Below, piece by piece: positions 7,493 to 18,717 of a stretch of DNA of 64,000 bases. This DNA comes from Oceanobacillus sp. HTM 045 (GTDB lineage Bacteria > Pseudomonadota > Alphaproteobacteria > Rhodobacterales > Rhodobacteraceae), in the NCBI GenBank assembly GCA_009733745.1, contig WNWL01000001.1:682001-746000 (forward strand). The letters are read 5' to 3'. The stretch's first letter is position 1. The number at the start of each line of letters is the position of its first letter. A program made the position numbers and the translations under genes. Under the pieces are notes generated by a model, which saw only the letters and a program-made list of their open reading frames with translations, was not told the origin of the DNA and searched no databases.

Positions 7493-8683
7493 GTGCCGCA
7501 CGCCTATTTCCAGTCGCAGCCGTCGCCTGCGGAGATCGAAGCCCGGATCGCCGGGTTCGGCGCGTGGCTCGAGATCGACCTCGACCGGCTCGCCGCCAAC
7601 CTCGCCGCGATCCGCGCCCATACCGGTGCGGAGGTGATGCCGGTGGTCAAGAACAACTGCTACGGCCACGGGCTCCGGCCGATGGCGACGGCGCTCTGGG
7701 ACGAGGGGGTGCGCTGGTTCCTCGTCGCCAAGACGGCGGAGGCGCTGGCCCTGTCCGGCTGGCTGCCCGAGGCGAACGTGGTCAACATGGACGCGCTCTA
7801 CACCGACGCGCAGTACCGCGAGATCGCGGAGCGCGGCATCGTGCAGGTGGTCTACACCGGGGAGCATGTCGCCCGGCTGGCCGCCGCGGCGGTGAAAACG
7901 GGCAAGCGGGCAGGGGTGTTCGTGAAGGTCGATACCGGGCTCCACCGGGTCGGCGTCGACTACCGCCGCGCCATCGACCTGATCAGGGACATCGACGAGC
8001 GGGAGGCGCTGGAGATCCGCGGCGTCTTCACCACGATGATGCAGCAGGATGCGCAGGACCGGGAGATCTTCGTCCGCTACGAGGCGCTGATGGCGCAGAT
8101 GGCGGAGGCGGGGATCGACCCGGGGATGCGCTCGGTCGCGTCCACGCATGGCATCTTCCACTACGGCGAGAGCTGTTACGACCTCGTGCGGCCGGCCATG
8201 TCGCTCTTCGGCGTCTTCCCGATGGAGGGCGACCGGGAGAGCGGGCTGGAACTGAGCCAGGTGCTCGCCTTCCGCGCCCGGGTGGAGGAGCTGAAGCCGG
8301 TGCCGGCGGGCGACAACGTCACCTATTTCGGAACCTTCACGGCGGAGCGCGACATGAAGGTCGGCACGCTCCATATCGGCTTCTTCGACGGTCTGCCGCG
8401 GGAACTGGTGAACAAGGGGACGGTGCTGGTCCGGGGGCGGCCGTGCCCCTCGATCGGGTCGGTCTCGCTCAACCACTACCTGTTCGACGCGACGGAGGCG
8501 GAGTGCGAGATCGGCGAAGCGGTCACGGTGATCTCCCGCGATGGCCCGAACGACCTGCTCACGACGGCGCGGACGGCGGGGTGGATGGTCTACAGCCTGC
8601 TCAACCACCTCAGCCCCTACCTGCCGCGGGTCTACACCCGCGACGGCGTACCGGTGGCGCTGGAGGAATGGCAGTACGGGTGA
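7493..8683 (+). CDS. Alanine racemase-like PLP enzyme
   Basis: 396 residues. The GTG start is set by AGGAGG seven bases upstream. The fold-III PLP barrel has the cofactor lysine K53 in VVKNNCYGHG (canonical alanine racemase reads VVKADAYGHG) and, in the C-terminal domain, VTYFGTFTAERDMKVGTLHIGFFDGLPR (canonical ..SYG.T..A.R.M.I...IGYADG..R), including the catalytic Tyr. The changes NNC for ADA and GFFDG for GYADG put it outside housekeeping Alr, so another amino acid may be racemised. It is cytosolic and stands alone between two terminated units. Confidence 0.8.
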   Translation: MPHAYFQSQPSPAEIEARIAGFGAWLEIDLDRLAANLAAIRAHTGAEVMPVVKNNCYGHGLRPMATALWDEGVRWFLVAKTAEALALSGWLPEANVVNMDALYTDAQYREIAERGIVQVVYTGEHVARLAAAAVKTGKRAGVFVKVDTGLHRVGVDYRRAIDLIRDIDEREALEIRGVFTTMMQQDAQDREIFVRYEALMAQMAEAGIDPGMRSVASTHGIFHYGESCYDLVRPAMSLFGVFPMEGDRESGLELSQVLAFRARVEELKPVPAGDNVTYFGTFTAERDMKVGTLHIGFFDGLPRELVNKGTVLVRGRPCPSIGSVSLNHYLFDATEAECEIGEAVTVISRDGPNDLLTTARTAGWMVYSLLNHLSPYLPRVYTRDGVPVALEEWQYG

Positions 8684-8690
8684 GGCGCGG

Positions 8691-9017
8691 TCAGACGATC
8701 ACCTCGTCCCCCACCTCCGGCAGGGTCATCCATTCCTGCGCGGCGCGGTTGATCTCCAGCTGGAAGTTGTACGGGGTTTCGGGGTCCTCGGTCAGCGGGG
8801 CGTAGCCGGAAGCGTCCACGGCGCCGACGGTGTAGTCGTCCGATAGGCCATCGGACGGACGGACCAGATACTGGCCTTCCTTGTTCGACGCATCGTCGGC
8901 TGGAAACTGGAACGAATCCGCGGTCTCGATCACATGTTGCGGCGCGCCGGGCGCATTCCCGACGAACGGGTCCGACACCGCGAAGGCAAAATTCCCGTAA
9001 ATCTCTTCGGACGGCAT
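8691..9017 (-). CDS. Acidic protein of unknown function, 108 residues
   Basis: ATG at 9017 follows a strong GGAGGAGG site. The product is acidic (many D and E, few K), with no signal peptide or membrane segment and no motif I recognise. It is the last minus-strand gene of the methylamine block, but a CTGACGT palindrome and 85 bp separate it from tdm, so it may have its own promoter. Function not assigned. Confidence 0.7.
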   Translation of the reverse strand: MPSEEIYGNFAFAVSDPFVGNAPGAPQHVIETADSFQFPADDASNKEGQYLVRPSDGLSDDYTVGAVDASGYAPLTEDPETPYNFQLEINRAAQEWMTLPEVGDEVIV

Positions 9018-9063
9018 CTCAAATCCTCCTCCGTTGTAATTGGAGGGGAGGATCGACCGAATC

Positions 9064-9078
9064 CTGACGTTACGTCAG
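9064..9078. promoter_or_regulatory. Palindrome upstream of the 108-residue gene
   Basis: CTGACGT-T-ACGTCAG is a perfect 7-1-7 palindrome 47 bp upstream of the 9017 start and 24 bp beyond the tdm stop. There is no T-run, so an operator for the downstream gene is more likely than a terminator. Confidence 0.4.
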
Positions 9079-9102
9079 TGAGATGCCGCACAGACCTTGG
9101 TG

Positions 9103-11466
9103 TCAGTAGTTCCCTTTCACCCTTTCTTTGGTCGGGTCGAAATGCGGAAACGGGACCACCGTGGCCGGGATGCGCTTCTGGTGGCCGTCGAGCTGGCCGA
9201 TCTCCAGCGCGGTGCCGGGTTCGGCGTGGGTCACGTCCACCCGTGCCAGCGCGATGACCTTGCCGAGGACCGGGGAGCGCATGCAGGACGTGATCTCGCC
9301 GACCTGCGCGCGGCCGACATGGATGCAGGCGCCGTTGCCGGGCACCCAGTTGCCTTCCACCTCCAGCCCCACGAGCTTCCTGACCGGGTGCGACTTGCGC
9401 CGTTCCAGCGCCTCGCGCCCGATGAAGTCGTCATTCTTGGACTTGAGTGGCACGGTGAAGCCGATCCCAGCCTCGAACGGATCGGTCTGGTCGGAGAACT
9501 CGTAGCCGGCGAAGATGAGCCCCGCCTCGATGCGGAGCATGTCGAGCGCACCGAGGCCGAGGGGGATCAGCCCGTGCGGCTGGCCCGCCTCCCAGACCGC
9601 GTCGAACACCGCCGGCGCGTCCTTCGGGGCGCAGAAGATCTCGTAGCCGAGCTCGCCCGAGTAACCGGTGCGGCTCACCACCAGCGGCACGCCGGCATAG
9701 TCGCCGATGCGCGCCACGGCGAAGCGGAACCAGCCGAGGTCGCCGATGGTGGGCTGGGTCGGGCCGGTCCAGATGATCTCCTTCAGGATGTCGCGCGACT
9801 TCGGCCCCTGTACGGCGATGTTGTGCAGCCGGTCGGTGGAGCGGCGGACATAGACGTCCAGCCCCCGCTTCTCCGCCTGCTCCCGGAGCCACAGGCCGGA
9901 GAGGTCGTTGCCGCCGATCCAGCGGAAGTTGTTGTCGCCGAGGCGGAACACGGTGCCGTCGTCGATCATGCCGCCGTGCTCGTAGCACATGGCGGTGTAG
10001 ACCACCTGGCCGACCGAGAGCTTCTTCATGTTGCGGGTGACGCAGAGCTGCATCAGCGCCTCGGCGTCGGGCCCCAGCACCTCGTATTTCCGCAGGGGCG
10101 AGAGGTCCATCACCACGGCCTTCTCGCGCGCCGCCCAGTACTCGGCGATGGTGCCGTGATTGGGGAACTGCTGCGGCAGCCAGTAGCCGTTGTATTCCAC
10201 GAAGTCGGACGTGTGGCGGGCGAAGCAGTCGTGGAAGCCGGTCTGTTTCGTCGGCTCAACCGGGCTGTCGGCGGTCATTCGGAAGCCTTTCGATTTCTGG
10301 AAGTCCTCTGCCTCGCCGTAGACCCGGACCTGGATATCGGTCGGGTTCCAGCCGTTTGCCGGGTCCACGTCGCAGGGGCATGCGGTCGAGATGCAGACGA
10401 GATCGGAGAGCGCGCGCAGGAGCACGTAGTCGCCGGGGCGCGACCACGGATCGTCCATGCCCATCGCATGGGTGTCGTCGAGCATCGTGTTGAAGAAGAA
10501 GTTGATCGCGGGCCAGCCGCCGCGCGGCTTCACGTCGAACCGGGCGAGGTCGCGGTTCATGTTGTCGGTACAGTTGACGTGGCCCGGGTAGCCCAGCTCC
10601 TCGTAATAGCGCGCGGTGCAGGCGAGGCCGAACGTGTCGTGCCGGCCGCAGGTGTCCTGCACGATCTCGACCAGCGGTTCGAGGTCCTGGCTCCAGTATT
10701 TCGAGTAGATGCCGGGCTCGGGGTAGAGGCGGCCCATCATCGAGCGGGTCGCGGTCGGGTCGATGTCGCGCTCCAGCCCCTTGTCTAGCGCGCGGAGAGA
10801 AAGGGCCTGGAAGTCGGAGCATTCCCGGCCCTGCACGTCGAGGATCTGGATGAACTGGCCCTTCTTCACCTCGTAGGACTTGGCCTGGCCGGGCTGGATG
10901 TTGATGTCGGTCAGCGGGTCGGCCAGCGGCTCGGGCGGGGCGAGGCCGCCCTTCTCCGGCCCTGGGGCGGCGCGCCTGACGTAGAGCAGAAGCTCGGTCG
11001 GGGGCGTCTGCTCGTGCGGTTCCATGTCGCCCGGCGCGCAGACGATCAGGAGCCCGTCCGACTGGGCGTGGAAGGTCGCGGTGTCGCCGGGGCGCGAGCC
11101 TTCGGCGAAGACCCGGGCGGCCTCGGCCCTGCCGATGTCGAAGCCCGAGAGCTCCAGCGCGCGAAGCACGCGGCGGCCGGAGGCGTCGGCCTTCAGGCCG
11201 GCCTTGAGCCCGGCCGGATCGTGCCCCTTCGCCGCGCCGATCATACCGACGTCGGAACGGCCATCGGGGGCGAAGAAGGTCAGCTCGGCCGGTTGCAGCC
11301 CCTCGCGGTCGACGATCCAGATCTCGTCGCCCGCGTCGATATTGACGGCACGCGATCCGCCGCCGGGGACGGGGTGGCGCTCCACCCCGTGCGGCAGGAT
11401 CGGCACCCCGTAGACCAGCGCCGCGCCCTGGTTCAGTGGCCGTTCGAATGGCAGGTCGAGTCCCAT
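9103..11466 (-). CDS. tdm: Trimethylamine N-oxide demethylase
   Basis: 787 residues. Tdm converts TMAO to dimethylamine and formaldehyde in the cytoplasm and can pass the C1 unit to tetrahydrofolate. The N-terminal part (about 1-370) is a DUF1989-type catalytic domain; its cysteines include C283 and the C-P-C pair C363/C365, which fits the Cys-bound zinc of this family. The C-terminal part (about 400-780) is a GcvT-like tetrahydrofolate-binding domain (GLGALDMLRIEAGLIFAGYEFSDQTDPFEAG). Length and fusion match Tdm. It is the terminal gene of the tmm-tmoXVW-tdm run. The start ATG lies 17 bp after the tmoW stop, in a short tandem repeat and without a clear ribosome site, which suggests translational coupling. 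Confidence 0.92.
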   Translation of the reverse strand: MGLDLPFERPLNQGAALVYGVPILPHGVERHPVPGGGSRAVNIDAGDEIWIVDREGLQPAELTFFAPDGRSDVGMIGAAKGHDPAGLKAGLKADASGRRVLRALELSGFDIGRAEAARVFAEGSRPGDTATFHAQSDGLLIVCAPGDMEPHEQTPPTELLLYVRRAAPGPEKGGLAPPEPLADPLTDINIQPGQAKSYEVKKGQFIQILDVQGRECSDFQALSLRALDKGLERDIDPTATRSMMGRLYPEPGIYSKYWSQDLEPLVEIVQDTCGRHDTFGLACTARYYEELGYPGHVNCTDNMNRDLARFDVKPRGGWPAINFFFNTMLDDTHAMGMDDPWSRPGDYVLLRALSDLVCISTACPCDVDPANGWNPTDIQVRVYGEAEDFQKSKGFRMTADSPVEPTKQTGFHDCFARHTSDFVEYNGYWLPQQFPNHGTIAEYWAAREKAVVMDLSPLRKYEVLGPDAEALMQLCVTRNMKKLSVGQVVYTAMCYEHGGMIDDGTVFRLGDNNFRWIGGNDLSGLWLREQAEKRGLDVYVRRSTDRLHNIAVQGPKSRDILKEIIWTGPTQPTIGDLGWFRFAVARIGDYAGVPLVVSRTGYSGELGYEIFCAPKDAPAVFDAVWEAGQPHGLIPLGLGALDMLRIEAGLIFAGYEFSDQTDPFEAGIGFTVPLKSKNDDFIGREALERRKSHPVRKLVGLEVEGNWVPGNGACIHVGRAQVGEITSCMRSPVLGKVIALARVDVTHAEPGTALEIGQLDGHQKRIPATVVPFPHFDPTKERVKGNY

Positions 11467-11493
11467 CAGTTGAGTCCCATGGTCAGAGTCCCA
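11458..11493 (-). repeat. Three tandem 14-bp units across the tmoW-tdm junction
   Basis: On the minus strand the octamer TGGGACTC recurs three times at exactly 14-bp spacing (11493-11486, 11479-11472, 11465-11458). The first contains the end of tmoW, the second overlaps an ATG of a 4-codon frame, and the third begins at the T of the tdm ATG. No Shine-Dalgarno is seen before tdm. Confidence 0.6.
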
Positions 11494-13687
11494 GTGCCTT
11501 CTTGCGTTTCGCCGCCCATCGGGTGGCGACGTGGTCGACCGCGAGGCCCATCGCGGCGACGCAGAATCCGAGCACGAGCGACATCCCCACGTCGGAGAGC
11601 GCCTTGGCCCGCATGATCTCCTGCCCGAGGTCCTGCGTGCCGATGAAGGCGGCGATGATCACCATCATCAGCGAGAACATCACGGTCTGGTTCAGGCCGA
11701 TCATGATGGTCGGCAGCGCCAGCGGCAGGCTGACGGTGCGGAGCTTCTGCATCCGCGTCGCGCCGGACATCTCGGCGGCTTCCACCAGCGAGGCCGGCAC
11801 GCCGCGCATTCCCTCCACCGTGTAGCGCAGCATCGGCACGGTGCCGTAGATGATCACGCCGGCGATGGCCGCGACGTCGTTGACCTGGAAGAGCATGATC
11901 ACCGGGATCAGGTAGATGAAGCTCGGGAAGGTCTGGACCGTGTCGCAGAGGAAAAGCAGGAACCGGTCGCGGGTCACGTCGCGGGTGTAACGCTCGATGC
12001 CGTAGGCGATCGCCGCCAGCGCGGCGAGGAACAGGCTATACTCGACCGCGGGCGTGGGCGGGACCACCGTCTCCAGCACGAAGACGACCGCCGCGGCGCC
12101 CACCGCGGAGACGATCAGGATACCGAGCATCCGCACCGCCTGGTTGAACCACCAGCCCGGCGAGCCGCGCGACGGGCGGGGCAGCGACGCCCAGACCCCG
12201 ACCGGAAGGCCGATGGCGACCGCGAGGACGACGGCGACCGTCACCATGTAGGCGGTGATCATCGAGCGGTCCCACCAGCCGGAGACGGCGAGGAAGGCGA
12301 TCAGCAGCACAACCGTCAGCGCCGAGCGCGCGCCGCCCACGGCCCACCCCACAGCCGCCACGGCCGCGAGCACGGCGAGGAAGGGCGGATACTGGAAGGC
12401 ATCGCGGATCGGAGTGAGGACCTGCAGCAGCAGGAAGTCGCGCACCTTCGCGGCCGGCGCGGAGAGCCATGCGAGCAGGTGGTCGACACCGGCGTCCCAG
12501 AAGTCCTTGGTGGAGATCGCCTTCCGGCGCGGGATCTCGTGGGCGTAGTCGTGCGCCAGCGTGGCGAGGAGGGCGGCGATCACGAGCCCGGACCAGACCA
12601 GCAGCATCCGGTGGCGCACATGCCAGGGCGTGCCGCGTTCCCAGTGGACCGGCTGCTTCTCGGCCCATGCGCGGGAGAGCTGGTCCAGCATCACCGCGAT
12701 CAGCACGATGGAGACGCCGATCTCGATGGACGATCCGATGCGGAGCGACTGCAGGTAGTTCAGCAGCTTGTCGCCGAGCCCAGGCGAGCCGATGAAGCTG
12801 GCGATCACCACCATCGCGAGGCACTGCATGATGACCTGGTTGACGCCGACGAGGATCTCGGCGCGGGCGGTCGGCACCCGGGCGTGGCGCATCACCTGCC
12901 AGCGGGTCGCGCCGCACATCTGACCGGACTCGATCACCTCCGGCGGCACCTTGCGGAGACCGAGGATGGTCATCCGCACCATCGGCGGCGTGGCGAAGAC
13001 GACGGTCGCGATCACGCCCGCATGGTCGCCGACGCCGAAGAACACCACCACCGGGATCAGGTAGGAGAGATGCGGCACCGACTGCGCCAAGTTGAGGAGC
13101 GGGGTCAGCACCTGCTCGAACCACTGCTTGCGCCACGCCAGCGCGCCCAGCACGAAGCCGAGCGCGACGGAGAGAGGCACCGCCACGGCGACCTGGCTCA
13201 GTGTCTGCATCGCCCATTGCCATTGCCCGAAGACGGCGAGGTAGACGAAGGTCAGCCCGCAGAGGAGGCCGAGCTTCCACGAGCGGAGCCACGTCCCGAC
13301 GCAGAAGCCGGTGATCGCGAAGATCGTCCACGGGATCGCGTGGCCGGTGCAGAGGCCGATATTCTGGCAGACCACATCCGGCAGCGGGTAGCCGCGCCGG
13401 GTCGGCACCAGCAGGGCGGAGGCGAGGTCGAGCAGCCAGCCGACCGCCGCCGCGAAGCCGCGGGTCACGACCGAGAACCCCACGTCGTTCTGAAGCCAGT
13501 CGAAGAACCGGTTGAGCCCCTCCGAGATCGGCCAGACCAGCCATTCCGGCGGGCGCACGATGCCGTCGGGCAGGGCGGGGCGGAGGAGCGTCAGGAGCAC
13601 CGCAAGTGCCAGCAGCGCCCAGGCCACGTGGGCCGGGCGGAACCGGACGCCCGCCGGCGCCTGCGCCGCTGCCGTCGCGAGGGTCAC
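11483..13687 (-). CDS. tmoW: TMAO/betaine ABC transporter permease, fused tandem form
   Basis: 734 residues. The GTG at 13687 has GGAGG upstream and overlaps the tmoV stop (GTGA), so translation is coupled. The protein holds two ProW-like permease units: the first with EAA loop EVIESGQMCGATRWQVMRHARVP, the second with SLVEAAEMSGATRMQKLRTVSLPLALP. Each half has the ..QSVPHLSYLIPVVVFF.. / ..QTFPSFIYLIPVIMLF.. segment. One polypeptide can thus supply both membrane half-sites that usually need a dimer. Substrate TMAO is inferred from neighbouring tmoX, tmoV, tmm and tdm; glycine betaine or choline is the alternative. Confidence 0.88.
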   Translation of the reverse strand: MTLATAAAQAPAGVRFRPAHVAWALLALAVLLTLLRPALPDGIVRPPEWLVWPISEGLNRFFDWLQNDVGFSVVTRGFAAAVGWLLDLASALLVPTRRGYPLPDVVCQNIGLCTGHAIPWTIFAITGFCVGTWLRSWKLGLLCGLTFVYLAVFGQWQWAMQTLSQVAVAVPLSVALGFVLGALAWRKQWFEQVLTPLLNLAQSVPHLSYLIPVVVFFGVGDHAGVIATVVFATPPMVRMTILGLRKVPPEVIESGQMCGATRWQVMRHARVPTARAEILVGVNQVIMQCLAMVVIASFIGSPGLGDKLLNYLQSLRIGSSIEIGVSIVLIAVMLDQLSRAWAEKQPVHWERGTPWHVRHRMLLVWSGLVIAALLATLAHDYAHEIPRRKAISTKDFWDAGVDHLLAWLSAPAAKVRDFLLLQVLTPIRDAFQYPPFLAVLAAVAAVGWAVGGARSALTVVLLIAFLAVSGWWDRSMITAYMVTVAVVLAVAIGLPVGVWASLPRPSRGSPGWWFNQAVRMLGILIVSAVGAAAVVFVLETVVPPTPAVEYSLFLAALAAIAYGIERYTRDVTRDRFLLFLCDTVQTFPSFIYLIPVIMLFQVNDVAAIAGVIIYGTVPMLRYTVEGMRGVPASLVEAAEMSGATRMQKLRTVSLPLALPTIMIGLNQTVMFSLMMVIIAAFIGTQDLGQEIMRAKALSDVGMSLVLGFCVAAMGLAVDHVATRWAAKRKKALGL

Positions 13688-14748
13688 GAAGGATCCTCCG
13701 CGAACAGGAGCTCCAACGCCCGCATCCGGTTGATCACCCCGTCCACCACGCCGGCGGAGTCGGCCACGGGCAGGTACTCGGCGTCGGTGCCGATGAGCTG
13801 CCGCCCGAGCGAGGCGATGGTCGCGTCGCCCGGCACCGCCTTGCCATCGACGATGCGCCCGTCCAGCGGCTCGGCCAGAGCGCGGGCGTGGACGACGCGG
13901 GCCTTGGATATCTCGTGGGTGAAGCGCCCGACATATTCGGTCGCGGGCTCCATAACGATCCGGTCCGGCGTGTCGACCTGCTCGACCGCGCCGTCGTACA
14001 TGATGGCGATCCGGTCGGCGAGGCGCAGCGCCTCGTCGAAGTCGTGGGTGATGAAGACGATGGTCTTCTTCAGGATCTCTCGCAGGCGCAGGAACTCGTC
14101 CTGCATCTCGCGGCGGATCAGCGGGTCGAGCGCCGAGAATGGCTCGTCGAGGAACCATATGTCCGGCTCGATGGCGAGCGAGCGGGCGATGCCGACGCGC
14201 TGCTGCTGCCCGCCGGACAATTCGCGCGGGAAGTGCTCCTCCCGGCCTTCCAGCCCGACCAGCTTGATCACCTCCATCGCCCGGTCGCGCCGCTCGTGCC
14301 GGCCCTGGCCGCGCATCTCGAGCGGGAAGGCGACGTTCTCCAGCACGGTCCGGTGCGGGAGCAGGGCGAAGTTCTGGAACACCATGCCCATCTTCTGCCG
14401 GCGCATCCGGATCAGGCCCTTCTCGTCGAGCGCGCGCAGGTCCTCGCCCTCGACCTCGATCTCTCCAGCCGTCGCCTCCACCAGCCGCGAGAGGCAGCGC
14501 ACGAGGGTGGACTTGCCGGAGCCGGACAGGCCCATCACCACCAGCAACTCGCCCTTGCCGATCTCGATGCTCACGTCGCGCACCGCGGCGACATGGCCGC
14601 TTTCGCGCACCGCCTCGGGCGACGGCGCGCCGCCGTGGGCGCGAAGCAGCTCCTCCGGGGCAGGGCCGTAGATCTTCCAGAGATGCTTGCAGCGGATGAC
14701 AGGGTCTTCGGTCAGGGCACCCTCCTTCACGCGGATGGGCGCGGCCAT
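13684..14748 (-). CDS. tmoV: TMAO/betaine ABC transporter ATPase
   Basis: 354 residues. Walker A GLSGSGKST, signature LSGGQQQR, Walker B IWFLDEPFSALD and switch His in FITHDFDEA are all intact. A C-terminal region of about 90 residues follows the nucleotide-binding domain, as in ProV-type ATPases with regulatory CBS-like tails. The ATG used here has no obvious ribosome site; an in-frame CTG preceded by AAGGAGGG eleven codons in is an alternative start. Operon order is tmoX, tmoV, tmoW. Confidence 0.9.
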   Translation of the reverse strand: MAAPIRVKEGALTEDPVIRCKHLWKIYGPAPEELLRAHGGAPSPEAVRESGHVAAVRDVSIEIGKGELLVVMGLSGSGKSTLVRCLSRLVEATAGEIEVEGEDLRALDEKGLIRMRRQKMGMVFQNFALLPHRTVLENVAFPLEMRGQGRHERRDRAMEVIKLVGLEGREEHFPRELSGGQQQRVGIARSLAIEPDIWFLDEPFSALDPLIRREMQDEFLRLREILKKTIVFITHDFDEALRLADRIAIMYDGAVEQVDTPDRIVMEPATEYVGRFTHEISKARVVHARALAEPLDGRIVDGKAVPGDATIASLGRQLIGTDAEYLPVADSAGVVDGVINRMRALELLFAEDPS

Positions 14749-14781
14749 GTGGCCGCGCCGCGCGTGCGTCTCAAGGATGGA

Positions 14782-17221
<2,440 letters not shown>

Positions 17222-17247
17222 TGTGTCCCTCCTTGTCGATTGTTTGC

Positions 17248-17853
17248 TCAGGGCCGCGGATCGGCCTGCGACCGCGCCCAGTCGGGCTCGAAGCCCAGGA
17301 TCACCGTGTCCCCGGGAAGGGACGGGTTGAAGAGCCGGTTATGGGCGAGCGTCGCCGCGTGAAGCGGGTTGTTCTCGCCGAGCAGCCAGACCTTGCAGTC
17401 CAGGTCGTAGCGCTGGGTATAGGCCTCGAAGGTCAGCGTCGCGCGCCCCGCCTCGCGGATCGCCGCCGCGCCCGGCGAAGCGGGAGGGAAGGTCGCGGTC
17501 AGGATGTCGGAGAACTCCGTCGCCTTTTGGAAGTAGGTCTCCGAGAAATAGGCGAGCGCGGCTTGGCGGATCTGCGCCGGGTCGTTGGTGCGGTCCGCCA
17601 TGTGGCGGAGCTCGGGCGTCTTTGAGTATTGCGGGCTCTTGGAGAGCACGGTGATGACCGCGCCCATCGGCTCCTCCGCCTCAGGCAGGGTCAGGTCGGC
17701 GAGGATGCCCGGGCCGGGGCGGCCGTCCATCTCGCGCATGGTCAGCTGCCGTATGCGGCATTGCCAGCGCAGAAAATGATCGCGCAGCGCCTGGTTCGCG
17801 CTCTGCATCCGGACGACCTCGGCAGCACCCATTCCCGTCATTCTCCCATTCAC
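17248..17853 (-). CDS. Conserved-looking protein of unknown function in the methylamine operon
   Basis: 201 residues if translation starts at the GTG (17853-17851) that overlaps the stop of the nitrilase gene as GTGA; ATGs 4 and 7 codons in are alternatives. No signal peptide or membrane helix. There is a basic, aromatic N-terminal region ([18 protein letters not shown]) and a C-terminal half with [11 protein letters not shown] do not recognise a family. Coupled translation with the upstream nitrilase and position just before tmm argue for a role in amine metabolism or its control. Confidence 0.7.
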   Translation of the reverse strand: MNGRMTGMGAAEVVRMQSANQALRDHFLRWQCRIRQLTMREMDGRPGPGILADLTLPEAEEPMGAVITVLSKSPQYSKTPELRHMADRTNDPAQIRQAALAYFSETYFQKATEFSDILTATFPPASPGAAAIREAGRATLTFEAYTQRYDLDCKVWLLGENNPLHAATLAHNRLFNPSLPGDTVILGFEPDWARSQADPRP

Positions 17854-18701
17854 TCGGCGGCCATTTCGCCGACCGGGGCAGGGGGCTCGAACGCCCTGTC
17901 ATGGGTCAGCGACGGGATGCGCCCGCGGGCCTCGGCCACCTGGTCGAGATCGATCACGGCGGACGCCACGCCCGGACCCTCGCCACCGTCTGCCAGCACT
18001 TCGCCCCACGGCGCGACGATCAGCGAATGGCCGTAAGCCTCGCCCCCGCCCGGCACCGGGCCGGTGGCGCAGGCGGAAATCACGAAGGCGCCGTTCTCGA
18101 TCGCGCGCGCCCGGTTCAGGACATGCCAGTGCGCCTCGCCGGTCTTCTTGGTGAAGGCCGCCGGCACGGTCAGGATCTCGGCGCCGGCCTGCGCCAGCCG
18201 CCGGAACAGGGCCGGGAAGCGCAGGTCGTAGCAGATCGTGTGGCCGATCTTCGCCCACTGCGTCTCCACCAGCACCGCGGCACCGCCGGGCGTGACGCTG
18301 GCGCTCTCGCGGTAGACCTCGGTCTCGGAGAGCTGGATGTCGAACATGTGGATCTTGTCGTAACGAGCCCGGGTCACGCCGTCGGCATCGATCGTCACGC
18401 CACGGTTGATGATCGTGCCATCCGGTCCGGGCACGGCGACGGAGCCGACCTGGATCCAGACGCCCCGGTCCTTCGCGAACCCGGCCAGCGCCCTGAGGAC
18501 CGGGTGGTCCTCCTCCGGTGCGGCGGGGGCGCGGATCGCGGCGCCCTCGGTGACGAGGCCGCCGCAGTACTCGGGCAACTGGAGGAACTCGGCCCCGTCC
18601 GCGACCGCCTTTTCCGCCAGCCCCAACGCCTCCCCGGTGGCCGAGGAGAAGTCCGGCATGGGCCGGGTCTGGAGACAGGCGACGTGTAGCGGGCGGGGCA
18701 T
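17850..18701 (-). CDS. Carbon-nitrogen hydrolase (nitrilase superfamily, omega-amidase-like)
   Basis: 283 residues. The Glu-Lys-Cys triad is complete: E44 (LQLPEYCG), K116 (RYDKIHMFD) and C157 (GHTICYDLRFP). The KIHMFD and CYDLRFP motifs are those of the Nit1/Nit2 and omega-amidase branch, which hydrolyse omega-amides such as alpha-ketoglutaramate. GAGG-type site upstream. It sits in the operon between mgsC and tmm, where gamma-glutamyl amides are made, so a repair or recycling amidase acting on an amide by-product is plausible, but the substrate is not shown by sequence. Confidence 0.88.
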   Translation of the reverse strand: MPRPLHVACLQTRPMPDFSSATGEALGLAEKAVADGAEFLQLPEYCGGLVTEGAAIRAPAAPEEDHPVLRALAGFAKDRGVWIQVGSVAVPGPDGTIINRGVTIDADGVTRARYDKIHMFDIQLSETEVYRESASVTPGGAAVLVETQWAKIGHTICYDLRFPALFRRLAQAGAEILTVPAAFTKKTGEAHWHVLNRARAIENGAFVISACATGPVPGGGEAYGHSLIVAPWGEVLADGGEGPGVASAVIDLDQVAEARGRIPSLTHDRAFEPPAPVGEMAAE

Positions 18702-18717
18702 CGTTCCTCCTTGGTCG

